Assembly (NCBI GenBank): GCA_002722245.1
Contig: PBLA01000026.1
Span: 62,001 to 126,000, forward strand
Direction of reading: 5' to 3'
DNA: 64,000 nucleotides
From: Flavobacteriales bacterium
GTDB taxonomy: Bacteria > Bacteroidota > Bacteroidia > Flavobacteriales_C > GCA-002722245
In this document: in pieces, positions 1 through 9,500 of the stretch
Numbering within the stretch: the first letter of the stretch is position 1
Layout: every line of letters begins with the position of its first letter
Notes under the pieces: generated by a model
Databases searched by the model: none
What the model was told of the DNA's origin: nothing
The model's input: only the letters and a program-made list of their open reading frames with translations
Position numbers and translations under genes: made by a program

Positions 1-518
1 TGGGTAGAACAGCTACAGGGGTTCGTGGAATTACGTTAGGTGGTCCAAAGGACGAAGTTGTAGGGATGATTTGTATAGAAAAGCCTGAAGAAGAAACTGT
101 ATTAGTTGTTTCATCAAAAGGGTATGGTAAACGTACTTATTTAAATGACCCTGAAGATGGTGAGCCAGTTTACAGAATTACAAATAGAGGAGGGAAGGGT
201 GTGAAAACGCTTAATATTACTGATAAAACAGGCGAGTTAATTTCTATAAAATCAGTGACCGACGAGCATGATCTTATGATTATTAATAAATCTGGTATCG
301 CGATAAGAATGGTTGTTGAAAATATGCGTGTAATGGGTAGAGCTACTCAAGGTGTTAAATTAATTAACTTGAAAGGAAAAGATCAAATCGCAGCTGTAGC
401 TAAAGTTCCAACCTCTAAAGATGACGAGGAATTATTGGAATCGGAAGATGGTGAAGGTATCGACTTAAATGGAGATGTTCCGCCGCAGACTGATCAAAAT
501 GATGAATCAGTAGAATAA
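1..518 (+). CDS. gyrA: DNA gyrase subunit A, C-terminal end (partial)
   Basis: This is the 3' end of gyrA; the 5' part lies before the window. The frame is open from base 3 and begins GRTATGVRGI, the blade signature of the GyrA C-terminal beta-pinwheel that wraps DNA. Later blades repeat the pattern (GKGVKTLNIT, GRATQGVKLINL). The protein ends in an acidic tail of about 35 residues rich in D and E, a common feature of the GyrA end that modulates DNA wrapping. Gyrase introduces negative supercoils using ATP together with GyrB. The active-site tyrosine and the breakage-reunion domain are outside the window. A strong hairpin terminator follows the stop. ParC has a related domain, but the blade sequences fit GyrA better. 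Confidence 0.93.
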   Translation, partial: GRTATGVRGITLGGPKDEVVGMICIEKPEEETVLVVSSKGYGKRTYLNDPEDGEPVYRITNRGGKGVKTLNITDKTGELISIKSVTDEHDLMIINKSGIAIRMVVENMRVMGRATQGVKLINLKGKDQIAAVAKVPTSKDDEELLESEDGEGIDLNGDVPPQTDQNDESVE

Positions 519-540
519 GAATTCTAAAATCTTAAAAAAG

Positions 541-576
541 AAAAAAGCCATTCATTAAGTGAATGGCTTTTTTTTA
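541..576. terminator. Bidirectional rho-independent terminator
   Basis: A perfect stem (GCCATTCA ... TGAATGGC, 547-567) is followed by eight or more T on the plus strand and preceded by an A-rich run that becomes a T-run on the minus strand. It can therefore end gyrA from the left and the minus-strand gene at 594-908 from the right. Confidence 0.85.
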
Positions 577-593
577 GAGTTTACAACAATTTA

Positions 594-908
594 CTAGTTT
601 CTGCTTCTGCTGTTGTTCTTTTTTCTTTTGATGTTTCTGTTCGCAGCATTTTGCTTTTGGTGAATAACAGCTCTTTCTTTTCTGGTCACAACACCATCAG
701 CTTTCGCATTTCTTTTTGTTTTACGAATGTCACGTTGTTGACGAGCCAGCTGCTTGGTTTCTTTTTTTGTTAACTCACCAGATTTCGCACCTTTAGCTAT
801 TCTTGTTGTTTGATTTTTTTGCCTTTGATTAACTTTTTTAGTTTGAGTTTGTGCGTTTAAAAGTCCTGCTGTTAAGATAAATGCTCCTAGAATAATTAGC
901 TTTTTCAT
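594..908 (-). CDS. Small secreted basic protein
   Basis: This 104-residue protein has a typical signal peptide (MKKLIILGAFILTAGLLNAQ) and a mature part very rich in K, R and Q. Two similar units can be read: SGELTKKE...RQQRDI and ADGVVTRKE...HQKQNA. This duplicated helix-rich pattern with an acidic turn is seen in small secreted Bacteroidota proteins of unknown role. It stands alone between the gyrA terminator and the next minus-strand pair, 131 bp from its upstream neighbour. I do not know its function. The strong basic charge would suit binding to nucleic acid or acidic polysaccharide, but that is inference. Confidence 0.75.
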   Translation of the reverse strand: MKKLIILGAFILTAGLLNAQTQTKKVNQRQKNQTTRIAKGAKSGELTKKETKQLARQQRDIRKTKRNAKADGVVTRKERAVIHQKQNAANRNIKRKKNNSRSRN

Positions 909-1039
909 TTTTAAAAATTTTTAAGTTATTTACAACTTTGATGCTATTTAATGAAAAAGGTTTAATACACCTGTGATTTTTTTTCTTAAAAAGAACACAA
1001 TTAACTGTCAGTCAGCGGGTTAAAAGTGGAATAAATTTT

Positions 1040-2017
1040 TTAATCGAAAGAAACTTCAGACCAACTTATCGTTTTGATTGGTCTACCCATTAATGATCCG
1101 TTCATTTTTCTATCATTTCTAAATTTTTTGACGAATCCTTTCTTTTGGTCGTATGAAATAGAATAATTTCTTTCAATATTAAAAGACATATTATCAAGAA
1201 GCAAATCAAGTTCTTTCTTTTTTTCAGTGAACTTGGAACTTGTGGTATCTGGAGCCATTTTCATAAAACCATTAAACATTGTTTTCATCATTGTCTTCAT
1301 CATTTCTTCAAATTTTTCGGTGTCGAATATTTGTTCAGACCCTAAATTTAAAATCGTTCCATTTTGATCTTTAATCCAACTGTTCGTATGAACTGTTAAT
1401 GAATCTTTTTTTCCTTTTCCAAAAGGATTTAACTCCGAACGAGTTTGTTTTACAGTGTCTTTTGACCACGATGTGTTATAAGGAATAAGCAACGCTTCCA
1501 TTTCATTGCTAAACATAGATTGAACAGTACTTTTTGTAAATAATGCTGAAAACGGATTAATTAGTTGCGTGAAAAGAGTGTCATTATTTGATTTCTTATT
1601 TAATGCATTTTTTAAATCATTAAATGTAGTGTTCATAACAGCTTTGGCATCTTCCCAATTTATTAGTTCAAATTCCTTTCCATTTTTCGAAACCTTAAAA
1701 AATAGATTTAGTTTTTTTTGTACTGTTGGACTATTTCCAATCTTATCCATAGCATGTTTGAATGTATTTAGAAAAAAATCTTTATAAGTGATTTTAATAA
1801 TGTAATGGTCTTTATTTACTTCCTTCACTAAAAGATTTGCATTGAATTCATTTGATTCAATTTCCCATTTTCCCTCTTTGCGACTTTTTTTTGTTTCGGA
1901 TTTGATCAAGATGCTTTTTTTTGCTCCTTTTTTCCAATTTGGTTCAAGGTTAACTTCTTGGGAAAAACCCCAAAAAGAACCAAATAAAATGATGATAGTA
2001 GCTATTGTATGCTTCAT
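1040..2017 (-). CDS. Secreted protein of unknown function
   Basis: A 325-residue protein with a signal peptide (MKHTIATIIILFGSFWGFSQ) and no further membrane segment, so probably periplasmic or surface exposed. The body alternates beta-like stretches and charged loops, with a Met-rich helix near residues 235-255. The pattern resembles Bacteroidota proteins of about 300 residues whose function is unknown. It starts 5 bp after the stop of the lipoprotein gene at 2023-2610 on the same strand, so the two are almost certainly co-transcribed and may act together in the envelope. I recognise no catalytic motif. Confidence 0.75.
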   Translation of the reverse strand: MKHTIATIIILFGSFWGFSQEVNLEPNWKKGAKKSILIKSETKKSRKEGKWEIESNEFNANLLVKEVNKDHYIIKITYKDFFLNTFKHAMDKIGNSPTVQKKLNLFFKVSKNGKEFELINWEDAKAVMNTTFNDLKNALNKKSNNDTLFTQLINPFSALFTKSTVQSMFSNEMEALLIPYNTSWSKDTVKQTRSELNPFGKGKKDSLTVHTNSWIKDQNGTILNLGSEQIFDTEKFEEMMKTMMKTMFNGFMKMAPDTTSSKFTEKKKELDLLLDNMSFNIERNYSISYDQKKGFVKKFRNDRKMNGSLMGRPIKTISWSEVSFD

Positions 2018-2022
2018 GTTTT

Positions 2023-2610
2023 TTAGTAGTTGTCAATTTTTAATATACCATTTTCGAGTTTTCCAAACGATTTAACAGTGGTAATCAATTGATCATTAAT
2101 TTCTAATAAAATTGGTCGATTAAGGTGTTTCATTGTAAATCCTGAGAGGATTCTCTTCGCAAAAGGTGCAAATTGAATAACAGTTGCTGAATCTTCTTGC
2201 TTAACTGATAATACTAAACTTCCAATTTCAATTGATTTTTCGAGATCTTTTAAAAATAAGAGCGATGAACGATCTCTTTTCTGCCAAATAAAGGATAAGT
2301 TTTCTTCAAGGAGTAATTCCTCCTTGTGCTGCTGAATAAACAACTTGGCTCTCTCTGTTTTTGAGTTAGAAACAATTAGAGCCAAAGAATTATTTTTATT
2401 GTAAAGGTCTAAGTTTTTCAGTGTTTTTAAAACAGCTTGCTTTTCACTTTTTTTGGTTTTTAATTCTGCATATCGATCAAAGCACAACAAGGCGCTTTCA
2501 GCGGGTGTAAGGGTGAATTTACCATCAAATGATTTTTTCATTCCAGCAGTTTGTTCTGACGAACAGGAAATCAAAATAAAAAACCCGGATAAAAAGAGGA
2601 TAAAACGCAC
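2023..2610 (-). CDS. Lipoprotein of unknown function
   Basis: A 195-residue protein whose N-terminus is a lipoprotein signal with a lipobox ending at Cys16 (LISCSS). The rest is soluble with alternating helices and strands and no motif I recognise. It is the first gene of a two-gene unit with the secreted protein at 1040-2017 (5 bp spacing). The divergent gene, 119 bp away, is a class A penicillin-binding protein, so the shared intergenic region probably carries both promoters. A link to cell-wall work is possible from position only. Confidence 0.75.
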   Translation of the reverse strand: MRFILFLSGFFILISCSSEQTAGMKKSFDGKFTLTPAESALLCFDRYAELKTKKSEKQAVLKTLKNLDLYNKNNSLALIVSNSKTERAKLFIQQHKEELLLEENLSFIWQKRDRSSLLFLKDLEKSIEIGSLVLSVKQEDSATVIQFAPFAKRILSGFTMKHLNRPILLEINDQLITTVKSFGKLENGILKIDNY

Positions 2611-2728
2611 GAATTTATTTTTTTCGTAAAATTAAACATCCCTTATCAAATAATAAGTGTTAACAAGCAATTAATAGACTACTTGTTAATAATATAATAG
2701 ATGGTTTAAATTCGAACAAACAATCATT

Positions 2729-5164
2729 ATGCGAAAATTTGTTGTTCGGTTTTGGATTTTCTTTATTTCCTGTATTACTCTTTCATGGGTTTTCTTTTAT
2801 GGAATAGCCAATTGGGATTTGTTGGGAGAACTACCTAGTACTCAGCAGTTGGAAAACCCCAAATTTTATCAAGCATCTGAAATTTATTCCTCTGACGGTG
2901 CTTTAATTGGGACTTACTACACAGAAAATAGAATTAATGTTGAATTTGATGAATTGCCAAATGATTTGGTTTACGCCCTTATTGCTACAGAGGATAAGCG
3001 TTATTATACCCATTCAGGAATAGATTTTAGAGGACTTGGAAGAGCTATTCTAGGGGCTGCAATAGGAGGAAAGGGAGGAGGGAGTACAATAACCCAACAA
3101 TTAGCTAAAATGCTTTTTACTAAAAACCCCAGCCCTAATATTATTGATCGAATAAAGCAAAAATTAAAAGAGTGGGTAATGGCTGTTAGAATAGAGAATT
3201 TATATACCAAAGAGGAAATTCTCACCATGTATTTTAACCAATATGATTTTTTACATTCTGCAGTTGGCGTTTACAATGCTTCAAGAGTTTATTTTGGAAA
3301 AAACTTAAAAGACCTTTCCACAGAAGAATGCGCTTCGTTAGTGGCCATGTTTAAGAGTCCTGTTTTGTATAGCCCTATAAAGTATCCTGAACGATCCAAA
3401 AAAAGAAGGAACACTGTAATGGCTCTTATGAGAAATTCAGGTTATATCACTTCAGAAGCCTTTGAAGAATTAAAGAACAAGCCCTTAAAGGTTGCTAAAT
3501 TAGATATTTCAGACGGGAATGAATATGCGGCTTATTTTCGAGAGCATATACGCGGTTTCATGAAAAAATGGGCGAAGGAAAATGATTATAACCTCTATAC
3601 TGATGGCTTAAAAATCTATACCTCCATCGATTCAAAAATGCAGAGAGAGGCTGAAAAAGCAATGACTCAGCATTTAAAGGGTGAGCTTCAGCCTGCTTTT
3701 GAGAAAGAATGGCGAAAAAGAAAAAATGGCCCATTCGATTTTCAAACAAATTCCGCTGAAAAAGAGGCTAAGTCCTTGAGGAAAATCCTTTATGATGGTA
3801 TGCGGAGAAGCAACAGGTATCAATCTGTTTATTATCGCCAAAAACATTTGTTGAATGCATATGACGCGTACAAAAAAGTAAAAATCCCACATGATATGAT
3901 GGTGGATTCATTAGAGAAATATAAAGGAGCTTTGCATGAAAAAGAGTTTGATTTGAAACTACTTAAGAGAAAGGATACATTAAAATATTATGAAGAGCAA
4001 TTAATAGATAAATATCAGGAGGAATTTGATGATTTACTTTCTGAATATGAAGGTTATCAAGAAGAAGTCGCTGATTTAAAAGAAGAATTAAAAAAGGAGT
4101 ATGCTGAATATCAAGAATTGCTTAAGCCTTTTGATGATTCTATGAAAATAGTGTTCAACAAAAAAGTCAAAATGAAATTGTTTTCATGGAAGGATAAACG
4201 AACAATTACCAAAGAAATGTCTCCATTAGATTCCATATTCTATCATAAAAAGTTTTTAAGAGGTGGTCTGTTGTCTGTGGACGCTACTACAGGGTATGTG
4301 AAAGCGTGGGTAGGTGGAATTAATTATAAACATTTTAAATATGATCATATTCGAGCTAAAAGACAAGTGGGCTCAACCTTCAAGCCGTTTATTTATGCTG
4401 CAGCAATTGAGCACGGTATGGACCCATCTACAGTAATCATGAATAAGGAAGTGACCTTTTACAAAGGGGAGTACGGTATTCCTCAATCTTGGACACCACA
4501 AAATTCTGGGTCAAAAAATCTAGAATATGAATTAATTACATTAAAAACAGGTTTAGCCAAATCTATAAACTGGGTAGCTGCAGGATTAACTAAAAAGCTA
4601 GGAGTATATACCGCAATAGAATTTGCACGAAGGTTTGGATTAGAGGGGAGACTGGAGCCTGTACCCTCAATATGCTTAGGAACAGCTGATGTGTCCTTAT
4701 GGGAGATGGTTAGCGCATACACTACTTTTCCTAATAAAGGAGAGCGTTTTGAGCCAATTACATTATTGAGAATAGAAGATAAAAACGGAAAAGTACTTTA
4801 CGAAGCCAAAGCTAAAAAGCATAAAGTAATTAGTGAATCAACGGCGAGTCAAATGATGGAAATTATGGAAGGTAATACGACTAGATTTGAGGATAATGGC
4901 AAAACGATTCAAGGAACAGGATATCGCCTTAGAACAGGAAGGAAATATGGGGGGTATCCCAAAAAGGTAAAAATATCAGGAAAAACGGGAACCACTCAAA
5001 GTTCTTCAGACGGATGGTATATGGGTATATCCAACAATATCGTTACAGGTGTTTGGGTAGGATGTGAAGATAGAAGCGCTCATTTCCGAAATGGGGCATT
5101 GGGTCAAGGTGCTAATATGGCACTTCCAATTTGGGGGTATTATATGAAAAAGTTTGTGGATTAA
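2729..5164 (+). CDS. mrcA: Class A penicillin-binding protein (PBP1A-like)
   Basis: A bifunctional peptidoglycan synthase: it polymerises glycan strands from lipid II and cross-links peptides on the periplasmic face of the inner membrane. A membrane anchor spans about residues 7-25. The glycosyltransferase (family 51) domain shows EDKRYY with catalytic Glu88 and GGSTITQQL at 117-125. The transpeptidase domain shows STFK (Ser549 nucleophile, Lys552), SIN at 612-614 and KTGT from 752. Between the domains, at about 310-500, lies a long charged helical insert that looks like coiled coil, larger than in enterobacterial PBP1A. At 811 residues it is in the family range for Bacteroidota. It is divergent from the lipoprotein gene at 2610. 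Confidence 0.93.
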   Translation: MRKFVVRFWIFFISCITLSWVFFYGIANWDLLGELPSTQQLENPKFYQASEIYSSDGALIGTYYTENRINVEFDELPNDLVYALIATEDKRYYTHSGIDFRGLGRAILGAAIGGKGGGSTITQQLAKMLFTKNPSPNIIDRIKQKLKEWVMAVRIENLYTKEEILTMYFNQYDFLHSAVGVYNASRVYFGKNLKDLSTEECASLVAMFKSPVLYSPIKYPERSKKRRNTVMALMRNSGYITSEAFEELKNKPLKVAKLDISDGNEYAAYFREHIRGFMKKWAKENDYNLYTDGLKIYTSIDSKMQREAEKAMTQHLKGELQPAFEKEWRKRKNGPFDFQTNSAEKEAKSLRKILYDGMRRSNRYQSVYYRQKHLLNAYDAYKKVKIPHDMMVDSLEKYKGALHEKEFDLKLLKRKDTLKYYEEQLIDKYQEEFDDLLSEYEGYQEEVADLKEELKKEYAEYQELLKPFDDSMKIVFNKKVKMKLFSWKDKRTITKEMSPLDSIFYHKKFLRGGLLSVDATTGYVKAWVGGINYKHFKYDHIRAKRQVGSTFKPFIYAAAIEHGMDPSTVIMNKEVTFYKGEYGIPQSWTPQNSGSKNLEYELITLKTGLAKSINWVAAGLTKKLGVYTAIEFARRFGLEGRLEPVPSICLGTADVSLWEMVSAYTTFPNKGERFEPITLLRIEDKNGKVLYEAKAKKHKVISESTASQMMEIMEGNTTRFEDNGKTIQGTGYRLRTGRKYGGYPKKVKISGKTGTTQSSSDGWYMGISNNIVTGVWVGCEDRSAHFRNGALGQGANMALPIWGYYMKKFVD

Positions 5165-5192
5165 TTGTTTCACTGAGTATAAAAACAAAAGT

Positions 5193-6878
5193 TCAAAAAT
5201 TCAATTCAACGGAGAAAGTCATTTCCTTTTTTAAAACAGGGTGTATGAATGTAATTTTTTCCGCATGAAGGTGTAGTCTTTTATCCTTTTTACCATAAAG
5301 AATATCGCCAACAATAGGAGTGTTTAATCCTTTTGGGTGTGAAGCATGAACTCTAAGTTGATGGGTTCTTCCTGTTACAGGGTGAAAATACACCAATGAT
5401 TTTCCATTACTTACATGAATTACTTCATAAACTGTTTTTGCTTTTTTTCCATGTTCATAACACACCATTTGATTTGGACGATTTTCATAATCTACACGAA
5501 GAGGAAGGTTGATTTCACCGCTTTTTTGAGGTAATACACCATCTAACAGTGCAATGTATCGTTTTTGAATGGTTCGATTTAAAAATTGTTTTTGAAGATT
5601 TTTATGCGCTCTTTTAGTTTTTGCAAAAATCATAATTCCCGAGGTAGCCATGTCTAAGCGATGTAAAAGTTTAGGCGTGAACTCTGTTTTGAATTGCTCA
5701 GTTAACCTTAGTTCAACAGAATCTTTTAACTCCTTTCCAGGGACAGACAAAAGCCCAGAAGGCTTACTGATCAGAATAATGTGTTCATCCTGAAAAACAA
5801 TTTCAACATTCCCCATTGGTTTTGTTTTGTGTAGTAATGGGTTGGAATCAACTTCTAGGCCCTTCAACATGTGCCCCAGGATAGGCTCACATTTACCTTT
5901 GCATGCCGGATAAAAATGTTTATGTTTTCTAATGATGGAATTTGGTGAGATTCCCCACCAAAATTCTGCCATTGCAATTGGTTTCAAATGATTTAAATAA
6001 GCAAATTGTAAAAGTTTTGGCGCGCAACATTCACCAGCTCCCGAAGGAGGAGTATTTGTTGGTGTATGTTTAAATATATCCCATAATGATTCCCATTCCT
6101 GGTTGTAATTTAGGAATTTATACTCACTGAACAATCTTTTTTGTAACGCGTTTGATTTTGATTTTCGTTCTTTTTTTAACTGCAAAATAACTTCCTCATA
6201 GGTGAGTATTTTTGATTGAATAAATGCCAGTCTATTTTTCCAATAGCGCTTTAATCGTTTTAATTTAAGCTGTTCTGATTTACTTTGCTCATTAAGTAAC
6301 TCAAGAAAAGATGGATTAATTTCCTTTTCCTTTTCCTTTTCAGCATTTCTTTTTGCTTTTGAACGTTTTATTGCCTCTTTTTCCTGCGTAAGGATACCTT
6401 CAGCATATTTTGTTTGACTTGTAAAAAGAGATACCCACGAGGCATAATCTGGATCATTTTCAAGTTGAGCAACTTTAGTATTTATTTTATTCAATTCCTC
6501 TTGACCTTCCAGGAAATAACTATCCTTTGTTAAGCGATCAAAAACTGGCGGTACAAAAGGTTCAACTAAAACGCGTTCTCCCATTTTACCTGAAAATGCA
6601 GATAAGTATCCTAACTCACCGGTCTGTTTTTGAACAACAAGTACCCCAAACATTTTCCCAATAGGTGTGAGGTCTGGTCGGTTATCATAAAAGTTATGTT
6701 CCCAGTTACTTTCTTCAATATGAACTTCAAGCTCTTTTACTGCAATTAAACTAAGTTCATGCGGTTCGTAAAAAAATGGATAGGTGAATTTTTCAGGTAA
6801 GGGAATAGTGGATACGTCGGTTTGAAAAGGTTGAAAACACGTAACAGGATTGAATGGCATTTGATTTTTTCCTTTCAA
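5193..6878 (-). CDS. RluA-family pseudouridine synthase with long N-terminal extension
   Basis: Converts uridine to pseudouridine in rRNA or tRNA; the exact site cannot be told from sequence. The catalytic domain fills about residues 350-561 with the signature HRLDMATSGIMIFAKT (Asp of HRLD is the nucleophile) and PVTGRTHQLRVH. The N-terminal 340 residues are not typical of short RluA proteins: a charged coiled-coil stretch (about 160-235) is followed by a Cys-rich segment (GAGECCAPKLL, then ACKGKCEP) that could bind a metal. Proteins of about 550 residues with this layout occur in several phyla. A second possible start is Met7 (6860). It lies 51 bp downstream of ribBA on the same strand. Confidence 0.88.
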   Translation of the reverse strand: MKGKNQMPFNPVTCFQPFQTDVSTIPLPEKFTYPFFYEPHELSLIAVKELEVHIEESNWEHNFYDNRPDLTPIGKMFGVLVVQKQTGELGYLSAFSGKMGERVLVEPFVPPVFDRLTKDSYFLEGQEELNKINTKVAQLENDPDYASWVSLFTSQTKYAEGILTQEKEAIKRSKAKRNAEKEKEKEINPSFLELLNEQSKSEQLKLKRLKRYWKNRLAFIQSKILTYEEVILQLKKERKSKSNALQKRLFSEYKFLNYNQEWESLWDIFKHTPTNTPPSGAGECCAPKLLQFAYLNHLKPIAMAEFWWGISPNSIIRKHKHFYPACKGKCEPILGHMLKGLEVDSNPLLHKTKPMGNVEIVFQDEHIILISKPSGLLSVPGKELKDSVELRLTEQFKTEFTPKLLHRLDMATSGIMIFAKTKRAHKNLQKQFLNRTIQKRYIALLDGVLPQKSGEINLPLRVDYENRPNQMVCYEHGKKAKTVYEVIHVSNGKSLVYFHPVTGRTHQLRVHASHPKGLNTPIVGDILYGKKDKRLHLHAEKITFIHPVLKKEMTFSVELNF

Positions 6879-6929
6879 AGGTAATATCTCAAAGAAATAC
6901 GGAGGGAATCCGATGTCTTACTTTTAAAA

Positions 6930-8153
6930 CTATTTATTGGGGAATTTTTGGTTTAATTCATGCCCCATTTTATTCTTTTTTGTTTCTAAATAGAATTCAT
7001 TGTATTCGTTAGACTCGATTTCAATGGCTACATTTTCTACAACTTCAAGTCCATAACCTATTAAACCGGCTCTTTTTTTAGGATTATTGCTCATTAAGCG
7101 CATTTTTTTCACTCCTAAATCTCTTAAAATTTGCGCGCCAACACCATAATCTCGTTCATCCATCTGAAAACCAAGTTCAAGATTTGCCTCTACAGTATCT
7201 TTACCCTGCTCTTGAAGTTTGTAGGCTTTTAACTTATTGATTAAACCAATACCACGACCTTCTTGATTCATATACAAAACCACACCCTTACCTTCATTTT
7301 CCACCATTTCCATGGCTTTTTCAAGTTGAGGGCCGCAATCACATCGGCAACTACCAAAAATATCACCCGTAACACAAGAGCTGTGAACACGCACCAAGAT
7401 AGATTCGTTTTCCTCCCATTCGCCTTTAACTAAAGCAAGATGCTCCTGTCCATCAGATTTTTGAGAATATGCTATAAGCTTAAAATCACCCATTTTAGTG
7501 GGCATTTTAACATCAATATGTCGTTCAATAGAAGATTCGTTTTTAAGACGATATGAAATTAAATCCTCAATAGATACAATTTTCAAATTAAACTTCTTGG
7601 CGATCTTCACTAAATCAGGTAGGCGAGCCATTGTCCCGTCTTCATTCATGATTTCTACAATAACACCCGCTGGCTCAAAACCTGCTAATCGTGCAAAATC
7701 AATAGCAGCCTCTGTATGCCCCGCTCTTCTTAACACACCCATGCGCTTGGCCTTAAGAGGGAAAATATGACCAGGCTTACCTAAATCATCGGGCTTGGTA
7801 GATGGATCAATTAACGCTTGAATTGTTTTTGCTCTGTCCTGAGCTGAAATACCCGTAGTACACCCATGACCAATTAAGTCAACCGAAACGGTAAATGGAG
7901 TTTCATAGGCTGCATTATTAGATTGCACCATTAAATCCAAACCTAGCTCTTCACATCTTGCTTCTACTAATGGTGCACAAATTAAACCGCGACCATGTGT
8001 GGCCATAAAGTTTATAATTTCAGGTGTTATGCTTCGGGCAGCACAAAGAAAATCACCTTCGTTTTCTCTGTCTTCATCATCCACAACAATAATTACCTTA
8101 CCAGCTTTGATATCCTCAATAGCTTCCTCGATGGTATTTAGTTTATAGGACAT
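6930..8153 (-). CDS. ribBA: Bifunctional DHBP synthase / GTP cyclohydrolase II
   Basis: Supplies both precursors of riboflavin: 3,4-dihydroxy-2-butanone 4-phosphate from ribulose 5-phosphate (N-terminal RibB half) and the pyrimidine precursor from GTP (C-terminal RibA half). RibB motifs include [12 protein letters not shown] and [10 protein letters not shown]. RibA shows the zinc-binding cysteines in [19 protein letters not shown] and the later NQEGRGIGL. Length (about 407 residues) is normal for a fused RibBA. I chose the ATG giving [12 protein letters not shown]; an in-frame ATG six codons upstream (8171) exists but adds no family-like sequence. No FMN riboswitch was noticed upstream. Other riboflavin genes are not in the window. 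Confidence 0.95.
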   Translation of the reverse strand: MSYKLNTIEEAIEDIKAGKVIIVVDDEDRENEGDFLCAARSITPEIINFMATHGRGLICAPLVEARCEELGLDLMVQSNNAAYETPFTVSVDLIGHGCTTGISAQDRAKTIQALIDPSTKPDDLGKPGHIFPLKAKRMGVLRRAGHTEAAIDFARLAGFEPAGVIVEIMNEDGTMARLPDLVKIAKKFNLKIVSIEDLISYRLKNESSIERHIDVKMPTKMGDFKLIAYSQKSDGQEHLALVKGEWEENESILVRVHSSCVTGDIFGSCRCDCGPQLEKAMEMVENEGKGVVLYMNQEGRGIGLINKLKAYKLQEQGKDTVEANLELGFQMDERDYGVGAQILRDLGVKKMRLMSNNPKKRAGLIGYGLEVVENVAIEIESNEYNEFYLETKKNKMGHELNQKFPNK

Positions 8154-8290
8154 AACGATAATTTGATACAAAGATACGGAATTAGTGATGAGGAGGGGTA
8201 GAGTAAAAGAGAGAATAATAATTATCTCATTTATCTTGATATTTAAAATCCATAAAGTAAAGGCAATCTAATTGGAGGATAGGAATTCCT

Positions 8291-8740
8291 TTAAATTAAG
8301 AATTTACTCAATTTTCTTTGATAACGTTTAGAAAGGAAAGGGAAGCCTTTTTTTATTCTATCTTTTTGAATATCAGAAAGTAGTAGGTTTTTATTAACAG
8401 TGTAGTTTAACGATCCTAGGTAAACCCATGCCAAAACTAATTCATTGGAATGAGTGATGTTAATTGACAACTTTTCTCGAGAATACAATTCAGGATATCC
8501 TTCATATTCATCCAGAATAGATAAATCATGTTCGTTAATTTCTAGGAGAATACCTTCAACTTCTTCGTGCTTATTTAATCGAATATTTGCATAACCATAG
8601 GAAGGATTGAGTTCGTTTTTAACACTAGTTTCAAATTCAAAACCTTTAATAACCGCACTTTTAGGATTTGAGAGCGTTACTCCTAACTCTTGAATAAAGT
8701 GTAGATCCATTAAGGAACCATAGGCAAAATACAAGATCAT
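8291..8740 (-). CDS. Gamma-glutamylcyclotransferase-like (GGCT/AIG2) protein
   Basis: The N-terminus MILYFAYGSLMD carries the YGSLM substrate-binding loop of the GGCT/AIG2 fold. The acidic residue expected for catalysis lies in DEYEGYPELYSRE, where family members have a Glu in this position. Such proteins release 5-oxoproline from gamma-glutamyl amines or dipeptides; the substrate here is unknown. I chose the ATG at 8740 because family proteins begin directly with this strand; an upstream ATG (8776) would add 12 residues and run into the HU-gene terminator. It lies downstream of the HU gene on the same strand but is separated by that terminator. Confidence 0.82.
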   Translation of the reverse strand: MILYFAYGSLMDLHFIQELGVTLSNPKSAVIKGFEFETSVKNELNPSYGYANIRLNKHEEVEGILLEINEHDLSILDEYEGYPELYSREKLSINITHSNELVLAWVYLGSLNYTVNKNLLLSDIQKDRIKKGFPFLSKRYQRKLSKFLI

Positions 8741-8769
8741 TTTAAAAGAATTAAATTCAAAAACAGTAA

Positions 8770-8800
8770 AAAACAAAAGCCCCGCAATGCGAGGCTTTTA
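8770..8800 (-). terminator. Rho-independent terminator of the HU gene
   Basis: On the minus strand the sequence forms an 11 bp stem with one mismatch (AAAAGCCTCGC / GCGGGGCTTTT, loop ATT) followed by a T-rich tail. It lies 22 bp past the HU stop codon. Confidence 0.8.
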
Positions 8801-8821
8801 ATTTTTTGTATCACTAACGAA

Positions 8822-9097
8822 TTAGTTGATTGAATCGTTTAATGCTTTTCCAGCTTTAAACTTAACAACATTTTTAGCAGCGATAGTAATTTTTTCTCCT
8901 GTAGATGGATTTCTTCCTTCTCTTGCAGGTCTGTTTGATTTAGTAAAAGATCCAAATCCAGGAAGAGCAACTCTACCTTCTCCTTTAACACCAGTTGAAA
9001 TAGCATCAACTACTGCGTCAAAAGCTTCTCCAGCCTGCTTTTTAGTTAATCCTTCTACGTTAGCAACGATTGCGTCTACAATTTCTGATTTTCCCAT
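8822..9097 (-). CDS. hup: HU-family DNA-binding protein
   Basis: A 91-residue histone-like protein that bends and compacts DNA as a dimer. The family layout is intact: helical N-terminus (MGKSEIVDAIVANVEGLTKK), the conserved GRVALPGFGSF turn, the DNA-binding arm with RNPSTGEKI containing the intercalating proline, and the C-terminal FKAGKALND. It is a single gene with its own terminator and a 400 bp upstream region, which suits a strongly and independently expressed nucleoid protein. IHF-like function cannot be excluded, but the sequence is closer to HU. Confidence 0.95.
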   Translation of the reverse strand: MGKSEIVDAIVANVEGLTKKQAGEAFDAVVDAISTGVKGEGRVALPGFGSFTKSNRPAREGRNPSTGEKITIAAKNVVKFKAGKALNDSIN

Positions 9098-9404
9098 TGT
9101 AAAAATAATTAAATGATTAATAGTTAATATGATTGAAAATTAGCGTAAAACCTCGATTCTATGTGGTTAATCTAAAAAAAGTAATTAACAATTAGTATGT
9201 TACTAAAATGGTCCAGACCTCGATATTCATTGACTGTAGCTAAATTATTTGACGCGTTTTCGAGTTTGAAAAACAAAACAAAGGGTTCTTTTCTTTGTAA
9301 GTAATTGTTAATCAGTTAATTGTGTTTTTTGATTTCTCTATTGTTAATGCGTGTTATTGGATGTGTGAATATCCGTGTCAAAATTGAAAAGCATCTTTAA
9401 TTGA
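9098..9404. other. AT-rich upstream region of the HU gene
   Basis: No convincing gene is seen here. It must carry the HU promoter on the minus strand, but I could not fix a clear -33/-7 Bacteroidota promoter. The right end is the terminator of the lipoprotein gene at 9501. Confidence 0.5.
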
Positions 9405-9432
9405 ATAAAAAAAAGGAGTCAGCGACCCCTTT
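9405..9432 (-). terminator. Rho-independent terminator
   Basis: On the minus strand a 9 bp stem with one mismatch (AAAGGGGTC / GACTCCTTT) is followed by a run of T. It ends the lipoprotein gene at 9501-10121. Confidence 0.72.
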
Positions 9433-9500
9433 ATTGTTAATAACTAAAGATTATTATGTTTGAGCAGGTATTGTTTTACATCTAAAATACCAGTTGAACA

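Noticed and set aside
8826..9116. 96-residue reading frame on the plus strand
   Set aside because: It is opposite the HU gene, which is certain.
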